A stretch of DNA of 64,000 nucleotides from Burkholderia sp. MS389 (GCF_016899425.1 NZ_CP045995.1:992001-1056000), one strand, 5' to 3'; positions 36,426 to 45,698 are shown, counted from the stretch's first letter. Notes: a model not told the origin generated them from the sequence alone. A program made the numbers and translations.

Positions 36426-36842
36426 CTATCGGTATTCATCGACCTCGACCTCGCCTCCGAGCGATTCCACAAGAGCCCGGATATCGTCCGGCACGTCCGG
36501 CACGCGCTTACCGCTCTCGTTGTCCCAATAGCAGCGGAGACGGACCCGAGCGCCCGCACCGTCGATAAGCCCGCGCAGGTCCGGGCGCGGCAAAGACAGA
36601 TGCTTGATGAGATAGCGAAGATGGGGTTCCAGTTGATCACTGTGGACAGCGCCGTCACTGCGAACCGCCCAAACACTCGTGCGACGCGTTATGACGCGCC
36701 CCTGTCCTGTCGGATCGTTTACCCGCTCCCCTTTCGTTACCTCCGTATCGGGTACGACGCGGAAATAGTCTGTCCAAAATTTGGGGACGACGCGATCGCC
36801 TGAAATAGAGAATGATGCATGTGCAAGTTGCTGTTTTTTCAT
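36426..36842 (-). CDS. DUF4279-like protein, possible immunity protein
   Basis: A 138-residue soluble protein. HASFSISGDRVVPKFWTDYF, followed by ITRRTSVWAVRS, HSDQLEPHLRYLIKHL and a final RVRLRCYW segment, follows the DUF4279 pattern. Its start is 7 bp after the stop of the putative toxin gene, so the two are surely co-expressed. DUF4279 and similar small proteins often sit as immunity genes directly after polymorphic toxin genes; that role is inferred from position only. Confidence 0.65.
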   Translation of the reverse strand: MKKQQLAHASFSISGDRVVPKFWTDYFRVVPDTEVTKGERVNDPTGQGRVITRRTSVWAVRSDGAVHSDQLEPHLRYLIKHLSLPRPDLRGLIDGAGARVRLRCYWDNESGKRVPDVPDDIRALVESLGGEVEVDEYR

Positions 36843-36849
36843 GATCCGC

Positions 36850-37608
36850 TCAGTCCCCGTAGTTGTGCATGTTGTCGATCACGACACCTTTGAATTCAAC
36901 GTCTCCGTTGTCGTGCCAGAGAACGTTATCGGCCCCTCCCAAATCATTCGCGTCTTTCATTTGGTGGATCATGTTGCCGAAGATTTTACGCTGGTAACCA
37001 AGCATTTTCGCCGCAAAGTTCGGGTTAGTCGTGCTTGCCGCCAGCTCTTGAATGTCACCGCTCAAAGGGCTATCAGCGTAGTCAAACACGTTCGCATCAC
37101 CTAGCGGCGAACCCGATCCAAACGAGTTCGCAAGTTGAGGCGTACCGCCTGCTAGTGCGCCGCCAGTACCGGCAACGACACTTTGAAGGTAACTCATGAG
37201 TTCACCGGCTGACACATCGCTTGGTACGGCCCAAGACGGTATCGGCTTGTCCGCTGGAAGCGCAGCCATCCTCGGCACACTGGCAAACCTACTGCCCTTT
37301 GGGAAAGGCGGTGTTGATGGTCCGCCACCGCCCCCAGCACCCCCACTTGCCACGGGCCTATCGATCGAGACGGTAACCCGGCCGTCCTCTATCGCTGACC
37401 TAAGCGCGGCGACGGGATCGCCGGACAACGACCCGGCAAGCCCGAGTTCCCGAAGGTAGCTGGCAGCCTCCGCCATCAATGCGGAATACTTCGGCCAATG
37501 GAGCATTAATTCTGAGACAGCCGCGCGCTGTTCCGCAGGCCGAATTGCCCCGCTGTCACTGGACAGCGTAGCGCGCTTTCCTGAGCCAATGTCGATAGTT
37601 ACGGCCAC
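36850..37608 (-). CDS. Putative polymorphic toxin / secreted effector
   Basis: A 252-residue protein with a modular look. N-terminal domain (1-88, MAVTIDIGSGKRATLSSDSG; LMLHWPKYSALMAEAASYL), a Gly/Pro-rich linker (89-105, GGAGGGGGPSTPPFPKG), a middle segment (WAVPSDVSAGELMSYLQSVV) and a compact C-terminal region ending LWHDNGDVEFKGVVIDNMHN-YGD with repeated His/Asp/Asn residues that could be catalytic. I do not recognise the C-terminal family. The start is the GTG at 37608 with GGAGAA 9 nt upstream. A small immunity-like gene follows. The 5' flank is cut by an IS5-like element, so an upstream gene (for instance a secretion adaptor) may be lost. Confidence 0.6.
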   Translation of the reverse strand: MAVTIDIGSGKRATLSSDSGAIRPAEQRAAVSELMLHWPKYSALMAEAASYLRELGLAGSLSGDPVAALRSAIEDGRVTVSIDRPVASGGAGGGGGPSTPPFPKGSRFASVPRMAALPADKPIPSWAVPSDVSAGELMSYLQSVVAGTGGALAGGTPQLANSFGSGSPLGDANVFDYADSPLSGDIQELAASTTNPNFAAKMLGYQRKIFGNMIHQMKDANDLGGADNVLWHDNGDVEFKGVVIDNMHNYGD

Positions 37609-37721
37609 AACTCGAATTCTCCATACGAATCCTGGTCACTGGATCGCACCTCCCCCCGGCCTGTGAAGGCGCGGAGGGGTTCGTTTTCCGGTCCGGCGCG
37701 ACGCCTTATAACGCGCCGCAT

Positions 37722-37890
37722 AGAAGCTGTTGCGAAATCACGGCTTAGGTCTGTTAACTTTTTCGCAGCCGCCTCAAGATTCGCTACGAACGGTACGCAC
37801 ACGTGCACGAGGCATTCCTCTCGCTCGCGTGCTGCTTGATTTGCTGGAACAAACGCAAGACAGCGTCCGATTGATTTCGCAGCATCTTCT
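37722..37890 (+). mobile_element. 169-bp internally deleted IS5-family element (MITE-like)
   Basis: Left end AGAAGCTGTTGCGAAATC (37722-37739) and right end GATTTCGCAGCATCTTCT (37873-37890) are inverted repeats matching at 16 of 18 positions. Between them lies the last 38 codons of an IS5-type transposase (37758-37874: [34 protein letters not shown], stop). The rest of the transposase is missing. It marks one edge of the island whose other edge has the decayed transposase at 34836-35595; the two are not the same element, judging from their C-termini. Confidence 0.8.
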
Positions 37891-37990
37891 AAGGGATTTC
37901 CCGCCTACGGCGCCGCGCGTTTCACGCCGTCAAAACATGTATCCCGTCACGCCGTCCCGGCGAGCTTCCACGACTGACCGACCTCATACC

Positions 37991-39544
37991 ATGCGCAATC
38001 TCTCCCTGAATCAGAAACTCGCCTCGATGATCGTCATCCTGTGGCTCGGCCTGCTCGTGATCGCCGGGCTCGGCGCATGGCAGACCCGCGCGTCGATGAT
38101 CGCGGACCGCCGCGACCAGCTTGCGTCGCTGGTTGCGCAGGCCGCGAGCGTGACCGATCACTACTACAAGCTGTCGCAGCAGAACGCGCTGCCGGAAGCC
38201 GATGCGAAGCAGAAGGCGCTCGAGGCGATCGCCGCGATGCGCCACGGCGCCGACGGCTATGTGTCGGTCAACGATTCGAAGCCGGTGATCGTGATGCATC
38301 CGATCAAGGCCGAGCTCAACGGCAAGGACGTGTCGAACTTCACCGATCCGAACGGCCAGCACCTGTTCGTCGAGATCGTGAAGGCCGGCAACGCGGCAGG
38401 CGGCAAGGGTTTCGTCGAATATCTGTGGCCGAAGCCGGGCGCGGACAAGCCGCAGGACAAGACCAGCGCCGTGCAGCGCTTCGCGCCGTGGGACTGGTAT
38501 CTGGTGACCGGCATGTACATGGACGACGTGCGCTCGGCGGTGCTCGCGAGCGTCGGCCGCTGGTTCGCGATGACGGCCGTGCTCGGCGCGATCGCGACGG
38601 CCGTGATGGTGCTGGTGCTGAAAAGCGTGCGCGCGAGCCTCGGCGGCGAGCTCGAAGCGGCGCTCGACGCCGCGCAGCGCATCGCGCAGGGCGACCTGAC
38701 CGCGCGCGTGACCGTGAAGCACGACGATCGCGGCAGCCTGCTGCATGCGCTGCATACGATGCAGGGCGGGCTGATCGACATGGTGTCGCGCGTGCGGATG
38801 GGCACCGAGAACATCAACGTCGGCGCGAGCGAGATCGCATCCGGCAACACCGACCTGTCGCAGCGCACCGAGGAACAGGCGGCCGCGCTCGTGCAGACCG
38901 CGTCGAGCATGGACGAGATGACCGCGAACGTAAAACAGAACGCGGACAGCGCGGCGCAGGCCGCGTCGCTCGCCGGCCAGGCCGCGCAGGTCGCGACGCG
39001 CGGCAGCGAAGTGGTCGACGACGTCGTGCGCACGATGAACGAGATCACCGATCGCTCGCACAAGATCGGCGACATCATCGGCGTGATCGACGGGATCGCG
39101 TTCCAGACCAACATCCTCGCGCTGAACGCGGCCGTCGAAGCGGCGCGGGCCGGCGAACAGGGCCGCGGCTTCGCGGTGGTCGCGGCCGAAGTGCGGTCGC
39201 TCGCGCAACGCTCGGCGACGGCGGCCAAGGAGATCAAGTCGCTGATCGTGTCGTCGAACGAGACGGTCCAGCACGGCGCGACGCTCGTCACGCACGCGGG
39301 CGAGACGATGACCGAGATCGTGCAGTCGGTGCGGCGCGTGAACGAGATCCTCGACGAAATCAGCCACGCATCGCGCGAGCAGAGCGCCGGGATCGAGCAG
39401 GTCAACCGCGCGGTGGGCGAGATGGATCAGGTCACGCAGCAGAACGCGGCACTCGTCGAACAGGCCGCGGCCGCCGCGCATTCGTTGCGCGACCAGGCCG
39501 AGGCGCTGCGCGACGCGGTGACGCGGTTCGCGCTGCCGGCCTGA
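37991..39544 (+). CDS. Methyl-accepting chemotaxis protein
   Basis: A 517-residue receptor. TM1 at residues 10-30, periplasmic single-Cache-type domain (about 33-185, with [10 protein letters not shown] and the [13 protein letters not shown] end), TM2 at about 190-212, HAMP to about 265, and a cytoplasmic signalling domain with the highly conserved tip [20 protein letters not shown] (around residues 365-384). It senses small ligands in the periplasm and signals to CheA/CheW. The start is the ATG at 37991. It belongs to the normal chromosome side of the island border. Confidence 0.92.
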   Translation: MRNLSLNQKLASMIVILWLGLLVIAGLGAWQTRASMIADRRDQLASLVAQAASVTDHYYKLSQQNALPEADAKQKALEAIAAMRHGADGYVSVNDSKPVIVMHPIKAELNGKDVSNFTDPNGQHLFVEIVKAGNAAGGKGFVEYLWPKPGADKPQDKTSAVQRFAPWDWYLVTGMYMDDVRSAVLASVGRWFAMTAVLGAIATAVMVLVLKSVRASLGGELEAALDAAQRIAQGDLTARVTVKHDDRGSLLHALHTMQGGLIDMVSRVRMGTENINVGASEIASGNTDLSQRTEEQAAALVQTASSMDEMTANVKQNADSAAQAASLAGQAAQVATRGSEVVDDVVRTMNEITDRSHKIGDIIGVIDGIAFQTNILALNAAVEAARAGEQGRGFAVVAAEVRSLAQRSATAAKEIKSLIVSSNETVQHGATLVTHAGETMTEIVQSVRRVNEILDEISHASREQSAGIEQVNRAVGEMDQVTQQNAALVEQAAAAAHSLRDQAEALRDAVTRFALPA

Positions 39545-39563
39545 CGGCAAGCCCGCCCCGCAC

Positions 39564-40241
39564 TCACGCCGCGCTGCCCGCCCGCCGCGCGGCCTCGCCG
39601 CTCCCGAGCCCCAGCCCCGCCGCGCGCTGGATCAGCTCGACGTCGTTGCTCGCGCCGAGCTTCTTCATCGCGCTGATCTTCTGCGCGCTGACCGTCTGCT
39701 TGCCCTTGCTCAGGCGCTGCGCGATCGTCTTGATCGGCACGCCCGACAGATACAGGCGAATCACCTCGATCTCGCGCGCCGACAGCTTCACGGGCGTATC
39801 GCCGCGCGTGCCGAGCGCTTCGACCGCGCGGCGCACGGACGGGGACAGGTAGGTCGCGCCGCTGTAGCTCGAATGGATCGCCGTGACGATATGGCCGACC
39901 TCGTCGAGCTTGCTGACGACGCTCACGCCGCCGATCGCGACGATCGACCGGAAGATCAGCGGGTTCTCGTTCGCGACCAGCGCGACGATCCCGACGTTCG
40001 GCCGCGTGCGGCGCAGCCAGTCGAACAGCGCGAGGCCGTCCATCTGCTCGTCGCCGCGAATCGCATAGTCGACCAGCACGACGTCACAGTCGACGCCGCC
40101 GAGCGACGCGACCAGTTCGGCCGCGCTCCGGTAAACCGCGGCGAGCTCGATCGCGCAGGCGCCGCCTGCGATCTGCTCGATACCGGCCAGCGTCAACGGC
40201 CAGTCGTACGCGACGACGATGCGAACATTAAATTTCCTCAT
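39564..40241 (-). CDS. RcsB/LuxR-type response regulator with degenerate receiver pocket
   Basis: A 225-residue regulator. Receiver domain (5-130) with probable phosphoacceptor Asp58 (VVLVDYAIRG); the usual paired acidic residues (ADDHP in RcsB) read AYDWP, so only Asp13 remains. C-terminal LuxR HTH (155-210): LSAREIEVIRLYLSGVPIKT and KGKQTVSAQKISAMKKLG, closely like RcsB. The start is the ATG at 40241; the much longer frame from 40493 has shadow composition. There is no kinase gene beside it. A perfect 13-bp palindrome lies 67 bp upstream. Confidence 0.88.
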   Translation of the reverse strand: MRKFNVRIVVAYDWPLTLAGIEQIAGGACAIELAAVYRSAAELVASLGGVDCDVVLVDYAIRGDEQMDGLALFDWLRRTRPNVGIVALVANENPLIFRSIVAIGGVSVVSKLDEVGHIVTAIHSSYSGATYLSPSVRRAVEALGTRGDTPVKLSAREIEVIRLYLSGVPIKTIAQRLSKGKQTVSAQKISAMKKLGASNDVELIQRAAGLGLGSGEAARRAGSAA

Positions 40242-40307
40242 GCGCAATTCCTGGTGGTTCACCGGCCGCGCCACACGACACGCGCGCGACCGGTTGGGCG
40301 TTGAAAG

Positions 40308-40337
40308 GACATTCAGGCTATTTTTAGCCTGAATGTC
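40308..40337. promoter_or_regulatory. Perfect 13-bp inverted repeat upstream of the response regulator gene
   Basis: GACATTCAGGCTA (40308-40320), TTTT, TAGCCTGAATGTC (40325-40337). It lies in the 376-bp gap between the response regulator (start 40241) and the plus-strand gene at 40618. No other signal is obvious in the gap. It could be an operator for autoregulation or a hairpin in the leader RNA. Confidence 0.75.
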
Positions 40338-40617
40338 GATTCTATGAATGTCTGCCTGCGCGCGATATCGGACGGCGTACGAATTGGCCGCCGAAGACGT
40401 AATACGCGTTTGATATTTGCACCGGCTCGACGCCCGGCGGCCGGCGATCGACCGTCGCGGCATCGGCCCGATGGCCGGTATTGCGCGCCGCACGACCGGT
40501 CAGCAGGTAAAATTGCGCGTTTGCATGCCACCCCGGGCCGCCGGCGGCGAGCGACGCGCCGATGCCGGCCGCGCGCCACCGCCCCTTCGCCGGCTTGCCC
40601 GACCTCCCGCTTTGCTC

Positions 40618-41109
40618 ATGACCGATTCCGACCTGCAATCCGACGACACCTCCATCCACGAAGACGGCCTCTGGCGCGACAACGGCTGGACGGCCCGCAT
40701 CATCAAGAACGAAGACGACGACGGCTGGGCCGTCGAGATGGTCAAGGACGGCGAGTCCGAGCCCGCGCTCGTCGGGCCGTGGACCATGGGCCGCGACAAG
40801 AAGAACCCGAAGCCGATGGACGCGAACGCGTTCCGCACGCTCGTGAAAACCGCGACCGAAGTGCTGATGCGGCACGAACAGCAGCGGCGCGCGCTGCTGC
40901 ACAAGGAAGTGACGGTGCAGGACGAAGCCGGGCAGGATGTCTCGGTGACGCTCGACATCGTGCCGGACGAGTTCGAGCCGTATGCGCAGCTCAAGGCGTT
41001 CGATCCGTATGGCGAGCTGCTGGCCGACGCGAAGGTGTCGGCCGGGTTCAAGCTCAACAAGGCCAGCGCCGAACGCTGGGTCGCATCGGGCTTCGACCGG
41101 CCGGCATAG
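40618..41109 (+). CDS. Conserved hypothetical protein
   Basis: A 163-residue acidic soluble protein with no signal peptide. N-terminal half is Asp/Glu-rich around a WRDNGWTARIIKNEDDDGWA segment; residues 55-100 have GPWTMGRDKKNPKPMD; the C-terminal half is beta-rich (VTVQDEAGQDVSVTLDIVPD). The start is the ATG at 40618; the longer frame from 40417 includes promoter-like DNA. Single gene, unknown role. Confidence 0.7.
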   Translation: MTDSDLQSDDTSIHEDGLWRDNGWTARIIKNEDDDGWAVEMVKDGESEPALVGPWTMGRDKKNPKPMDANAFRTLVKTATEVLMRHEQQRRALLHKEVTVQDEAGQDVSVTLDIVPDEFEPYAQLKAFDPYGELLADAKVSAGFKLNKASAERWVASGFDRPA

Positions 41110-41165
41110 GGCCGGCTCAGGGCCTGTTCAGGCCCTAAGCGCGCACGGCGCGCCGAGGCGGGCGA

Positions 41166-41672
41166 TCAGGCCCGGGCGCCCCGCTCCGCGCGCGCGAGCC
41201 GGCGCGCGGCCAGCTTGCGCCGCACGAGCGCCTCGAACTGCGGCGTCGCGGCCTCGGGATCGCGCGCGGCCAGGCCCAGCACGTTGCGCGCGAGCTGGAT
41301 CGGCGTCAGCACGATGCCCCACGGCAGCCCCCACCAGCCGAGCGTGGCCGACGCGAGCAGCGCGACCGCCTGCTTTCTGCGGCCGCAACGGCGGCAGCAC
41401 ACGTGGCGCCGCGTCGCCCAGCGCGTGACGAACACGAGCGACACGACGCGATGCGACGCGTGGACGTCGACCGGCCGCCCTTCGCGCAGGCAGATCGGGC
41501 AAGGCCCGTAGCGCCAGTCGTCGACGTACTGCCGCACCTTCGCGTCGGGCACCCGTTCGGCCTCGACGACGACCGGATGCGCCCGTGCGCATGCCGGACT
41601 GCAATAGCGGCGGCCGTCGATCGACCGCCCGCCGACCAGGAACGTCCTGCCGCAGTGATTGCACTCTGCCAC
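41166..41672 (-). CDS. Zinc-ribbon membrane-associated hypothetical protein
   Basis: A 168-residue protein with three Cys pairs: CNHCG at residues 4-8 with YCSPAC at 23-28, CPICL near 58, and CCRRCG near 92, suggesting two or three zinc ribbons. A hydrophobic stretch follows (about 102-125, ALLASATLGWWGLPWGIVL), so it may be membrane-attached, with an Arg-rich C-terminus. Similar layouts occur in uncharacterised Burkholderia proteins. Function unknown. Confidence 0.7.
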   Translation of the reverse strand: MAECNHCGRTFLVGGRSIDGRRYCSPACARAHPVVVEAERVPDAKVRQYVDDWRYGPCPICLREGRPVDVHASHRVVSLVFVTRWATRRHVCCRRCGRRKQAVALLASATLGWWGLPWGIVLTPIQLARNVLGLAARDPEAATPQFEALVRRKLAARRLARAERGARA

Positions 41673-41801
41673 GATGACCTCGGATAAACGTGATGCGCCG
41701 CGTGCCGGTTGCGCGCCGATCGATGCGCGCGCCGGCCGCGGCCATTTGCTGTTTTAACGGCTGCCGCCGTGCGGTCTTGAGCGGTCGCGCGCCGCGGCGC
41801 G

Positions 41802-43223
41802 TCAGCCATGCAGCCCGTGCGTGTTCATCAGCCGGTACAGCGTCGCGCGCGAGACGCCGAGCTCCGCCGCGGCATCCGCATGCTGGTGGCGGTGACGCAG
41901 CAGCGTTTCCTCGATCGCGTGCCGCTCGGCCTGCCGGCGCGCCTGCGCGAGCGTCGGTGGCCGCAACGACGTGTACGGGCGCAGCTCGAGATCGGCGGCC
42001 GAGATCAGCGGGCCGTTCGTCATCACGACCGCGAAGCGGATCCGGTTGATCAGCTCGCGCACGTTGCCGGGCCACGGATAGTTGTGGATCGCCGCGATCG
42101 CGCACGGCGTGAAGCCGCGAATCCGGTACGAGCCGTCGCCGCGGTAGCGCCGCAGCACGTGATCGGCGAGCAGCATGATGTCGCGGCCGCGCATGCGCAG
42201 CGGCGGCTCGTCGATACGCAGCACGCACAGGCGGTAGTACAGGTCGGCGCGGAATCGCCCGGCCTGCATCGCGGCCTCGAGATCGACGTGGGTCGCCGAC
42301 ACGATCCGCACGTCCACCGGAATCGACGCGTGCCCGCCGAGCCGCTCGATCTTGCCCTCCTGCAGGAACCGCAGCAGGCTCGCCTGGCTCTCGAACGGCA
42401 TGTCGCCGATTTCGTCGAGAAACAGCGTGCCGCCGTGCGCGGCCTCGATGCGGCCGATCGTGCGCTGGTGCGCGCCGGTGAACGCGCCGCGCTCGTGGCC
42501 GAACAGTTCGGCCTGCAGCAGCGTCGTCGGGATGGCCGCGCAGTTCACGGCGACGAACGGTGCGTCGGCACGCGACGACTGCCGGTGGATCGCCGCCGCC
42601 GTCAGTTCCTTGCCAGTGCCGGATTCGCCGGCGATGAACACGGTCGCCTCGGTGTTCGCGACCTTGCGGATCGTCGCGAACAGCCGGCGCATCGCGTCGC
42701 ACGCGCCGATCATCGCGCCGCCGGGCGGCGGCGCTTCCGCGGCCGGGTCGCCGTCCGCGAGCGTCAGCATCCCGTATGCATGGCCGACGAGATAGCCGAT
42801 CGTCGTGTAGGCGGTCGCATCGCGCACGTAGTCGAAGCAGCAATGGCGGATCAGGCCCGCGATCGTGATGTTGCGCAGCCGCTCGCCGTCGGCGAGCGCG
42901 ACCCAGCCGACGCGCGGGTCGCGCAGCAGCGCCTCGAACGACGCGACGTCCGGCGCCGCGAAACCGGCGAAATCGACGATGCCCGCGTGCGGACGGTTCG
43001 CCTTGACGAGATTCAGCGCGTCCGCCACGGTTTTGGCGTGCCATACGTCCCAGCCGCGCGACGCGAGCACATCGACGAGCGCGGCATCGTGTTGCCGCGA
43101 CAGGTAGACGAGCGGCCGCGACGGCGCGACGGGGGGATGCCGGACCGCGATGAACGGCAGCGCGCTCACCTGCCGTTCGACATCCCGGGCGCCCGACATG
43201 CTCAGCTGACAGCAATGGTTCAC
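41802..43223 (-). CDS. Sigma-54-dependent activator with VpsR-like N-terminal domain
   Basis: A 473-residue enhancer-binding protein. N-terminal receiver-like domain (about 36-150) with one conserved Asp (GIVDF, 83) but not a full phosphorylation pocket, as in VpsR/BerB-type c-di-GMP-responsive regulators. AAA+ domain with Walker A GESGTGKE (199-206), GAFTGA (246-251) for sigma-54 contact and LFLDEIGD. C-terminal Fis-type HTH (GVSRATLYRLM). Start taken as 43223; Met9 (43199) is possible. Upstream on the same strand are five small secreted-protein genes, whose control by it is a position-based guess. Confidence 0.88.
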   Translation of the reverse strand: MNHCCQLSMSGARDVERQVSALPFIAVRHPPVAPSRPLVYLSRQHDAALVDVLASRGWDVWHAKTVADALNLVKANRPHAGIVDFAGFAAPDVASFEALLRDPRVGWVALADGERLRNITIAGLIRHCCFDYVRDATAYTTIGYLVGHAYGMLTLADGDPAAEAPPPGGAMIGACDAMRRLFATIRKVANTEATVFIAGESGTGKELTAAAIHRQSSRADAPFVAVNCAAIPTTLLQAELFGHERGAFTGAHQRTIGRIEAAHGGTLFLDEIGDMPFESQASLLRFLQEGKIERLGGHASIPVDVRIVSATHVDLEAAMQAGRFRADLYYRLCVLRIDEPPLRMRGRDIMLLADHVLRRYRGDGSYRIRGFTPCAIAAIHNYPWPGNVRELINRIRFAVVMTNGPLISAADLELRPYTSLRPPTLAQARRQAERHAIEETLLRHRHQHADAAAELGVSRATLYRLMNTHGLHG

Positions 43224-43334
43224 GATCGCCTCGCCGCATAAGGGTATGTATCGGAGCGGCCGTTGCCCGATCGCGCGCGGCGGGGCCCGTGGTCCCGCGG
43301 CGCGGCGCCGCTCCGTCCTCGAATCGATACTGCG

Positions 43335-43919
43335 TTATCGGCAGAACACGACGCGCTGCGTGTAGATCTGCGGCTCGACGACAGGCTTCGTCGAGCCGTT
43401 GAGATCGTCGCGATACGCGCGGTAGGTCCTGCCGTTCACCGTCACGTCCGACGCGCGGGCCGTCTCGATCCTGTCGAGCCCGGTGTGCCGCCATTCGTTC
43501 ACCCGGTCCGCCGCCGTGACGCTCGACTCGCCCGCGATCTGCTGCGTGATCGTGCTGCCGTCGCTCCACGGCTGCGTCCGCATGTCCTCGGCGTGCTGCA
43601 TCGCGCCGACCGTCTTGCCGGTCGACTTCGGCCCGTTCTGCGCGTCGAACGGCGCACCCCGGCCGTACACCGGCGATTGCCACGACGGCGCGTGACCCGC
43701 TTCCGGCATCATGTAGATCATCTGTGGATCGCCGATCATCATCATCGGCGCGCATGCCGTGTTGTCGGGACGGCCGAGCGTCGACAGCGCCTGCTGGACG
43801 CTCGCGGCGTTCGCGAGGGTCTGCTCGCTCAGGATGACGAAGACCGCGGGATTCTGGAAAACCGACTGCGCAGCGGCTTGCGCGCTGGCCAGCAACAAAG
43901 CGATCAAAAAGATCCTCAT
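43335..43919 (-). CDS. Secreted hypothetical protein
   Basis: A 194-residue exported protein: signal peptide 1-18 (MRIFLIALLLASAQAAAQ), then a mature part with SVFQNPAVFVILSEQTLANA, a Met-rich stretch (CAPMMMIGDPQMIYMMPEAG) and TYRAYRDDLNGSTKP near the end. The ATG at 43919 follows AGGAGGCCTCAATC. It is the gene nearest the sigma-54 activator in a run of five exported products. No known domain. Confidence 0.75.
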   Translation of the reverse strand: MRIFLIALLLASAQAAAQSVFQNPAVFVILSEQTLANAASVQQALSTLGRPDNTACAPMMMIGDPQMIYMMPEAGHAPSWQSPVYGRGAPFDAQNGPKSTGKTVGAMQHAEDMRTQPWSDGSTITQQIAGESSVTAADRVNEWRHTGLDRIETARASDVTVNGRTYRAYRDDLNGSTKPVVEPQIYTQRVVFCR

Positions 43920-44072
43920 GATTGAGGCCTCCTTGCACTCGTCACGCAAAAAGAGGTGTTGACCTCGGGGATGGGAGCAACACCCGTCAAACCGGAAAAG
44001 CGGGTCGGGCATCGGGCCGAGCGCCTGCCGGGCGACCAGCGTGCCGGTCGCACGGCAAACCGACCCGCATGC

Positions 44073-45698
44073 TCATGACGAGGTGCTCGTCGAGATGATG
44101 GCCGGCGCCGGCGCGATCGGTGCCGCCGGTGCGGCCTGCTGGTCGACCGTGGCCGGCGGCAACGCTTGCGCCGGATCGGTCAGCGCAGGCATGCCGGCGG
44201 CTTGTGCAGCCGCGGTGCCAACCGATTCCACTGCGTCCGGCGCTTTCGCGTCCGCTGCCCGCATGTCGGCAGGCGCAGCGGCGACGGCAGGCTGCGGGGC
44301 CTCCGGTGCAGGCGCTTCGGCGGTTGCCTGCGGCGCCGGCTCGGCCGCCTTCGCATCGGCGGCAGGCGCCGCGACGACGGCTGCCGCCGGCATCGGTTCG
44401 GCAACCGGCTCGCCGGCGGTCTGGGCCGTGTCGGTCGCGGCCGGCAGCGGCTCCGGCGCCTTGTCGGCGACGGGCTGAGCAGGCTCGGGGGCCTTGTCCG
44501 CGACGGCCGGGGCAGGCTCGGGCGTCTTGTCGGCAACCGCCGGGGCGGGCTCGGCGGCCTTGCCGGCGACCGGCTGCGCGGGCTCCGCTGCCTTCGTATC
44601 GGCAACCGGTGCGGCAGGTGCCGGCGCTGCCTTGTCGGCCACAGCCGGTGCGGCGACGACGGCTGCAGCCGGCACGGCTGCCATTGCGGCCGCCGGTACC
44701 ACCGAGGCCGCAGGTGCGGCGGCGACAGCAGGCGCGGCAGCAGCAGCCGGTGCCGCGGCGGCCGGAACTGCGGCGGCAACCGTCGGCACTGCGACGGCTG
44801 GAGCAGCGGCGGCAACGGCTGGCGTCGCGACGGCCGGCGCGGCGGCGACAGGCGCGAGCACCGGGACCGGGACCGGCACCGAAACGGGCGCAGCGCGCAT
44901 CGAAGCCGTCTCGATCGGGCGCGTCGGTGCGGGCGCGGGTGCGGCCGAGCCGAGCGGCGGCAGGCCCATCCGGTCGCGCACGATCGGATCGCGATACTTG
45001 ATGTCGTCCGCGACGGTCGCTTCGACGCTGGGCGCCACGTTCGAACGCGCGAGCGGCGCGGTCGTACCCGGGCACAGGTGCCCGGTCGCTTCCACCGCGC
45101 GCCGGTTCGCGTCGCTTTGGCACAGCAGCGCGAGCGCCACGTCGGTCAGGCCCATCGCACGGAATTCACGCGCATCGAGACGCCGCACGCAGGCCTGGTC
45201 GACCAGCGTCGTGCCGCCGGTCGCGCCGAACCCCGGGAACGACACGCCGACGCTCACCGAGCCCATGCAGGTATCGGACAGCGTGGTCGTGAGGCCCGGC
45301 GCCTGAATCGACGGGTTCGTCTTGATCGTCTGCGTGCCCGAGTAATTGACGTTTTCCGAGATCTGGGTGTTGTACGGGTTGGTGCCGGGCGCCCCGGACG
45401 ACTGGAGCGAGTTCACGCTCTGCGGCGTCACGTTGCCGCCGGCCGTGCCGGACGGCATCGTCACGTTGACGTTCACGCTCGAATTGCCGCTACCGCGCAC
45501 GCCGCTGCTGCTGCTGGCATTACCGCCGCGCGAACTCGTGGTGTTCGTGTTCATGCTCGACCCACCGCCCTGGCTGATCGCCGTCGACGATGTCGACGAT
45601 TGCGCACTCGACGTCGAATCGGCGGTTTGCGCCTGGGCACCGATCGTGGTCATCGCGAACATCGCCGCACATGCCACCTTGATCCTGTTGCTGTTCAT
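44073..45698 (-). CDS. Large secreted protein with Ala/Pro-rich repeats
   Basis: A 541-residue exported protein. Signal peptide 1-24 (AMFAMTTIGAQAQT), a Ser/Thr/Asn-rich segment (25-130), a central part with Cys pairs (SDTCMGSVSVGVSFPGFGAT, CQSD, LCPGTT), and a long C-terminal half of Ala/Pro/Val repeats, including degenerate AVADKxPEPA units (about 390-450). The Ala-Val-Pro stretches would be extended and cell-wall or surface spanning. The start is the ATG at 45698 following GGAGAGTGAA. Resembles surface/biofilm proteins by composition only. Confidence 0.75.
   Translation of the reverse strand: MNSNRIKVACAAMFAMTTIGAQAQTADSTSSAQSSTSSTAISQGGGSSMNTNTTSSRGGNASSSSGVRGSGNSSVNVNVTMPSGTAGGNVTPQSVNSLQSSGAPGTNPYNTQISENVNYSGTQTIKTNPSIQAPGLTTTLSDTCMGSVSVGVSFPGFGATGGTTLVDQACVRRLDAREFRAMGLTDVALALLCQSDANRRAVEATGHLCPGTTAPLARSNVAPSVEATVADDIKYRDPIVRDRMGLPPLGSAAPAPAPTRPIETASMRAAPVSVPVPVPVLAPVAAAPAVATPAVAAAAPAVAVPTVAAAVPAAAAPAAAAAPAVAAAPAASVVPAAAMAAVPAAAVVAAPAVADKAAPAPAAPVADTKAAEPAQPVAGKAAEPAPAVADKTPEPAPAVADKAPEPAQPVADKAPEPLPAATDTAQTAGEPVAEPMPAAAVVAAPAADAKAAEPAPQATAEAPAPEAPQPAVAAAPADMRAADAKAPDAVESVGTAAAQAAGMPALTDPAQALPPATVDQQAAPAAPIAPAPAIISTSTSS

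Noticed and set aside
37599..37808. 69-residue minus-strand frame just before the putative toxin
   Set aside because: Half of it lies inside the IS5-like element and no start signal is seen. The C-terminal part could be the end of a lost gene, but this cannot be supported.
41128..43938. 936-residue minus-strand frame across three genes
   Set aside because: It runs through the sigma-54 activator and zinc-ribbon genes in a wrong frame.
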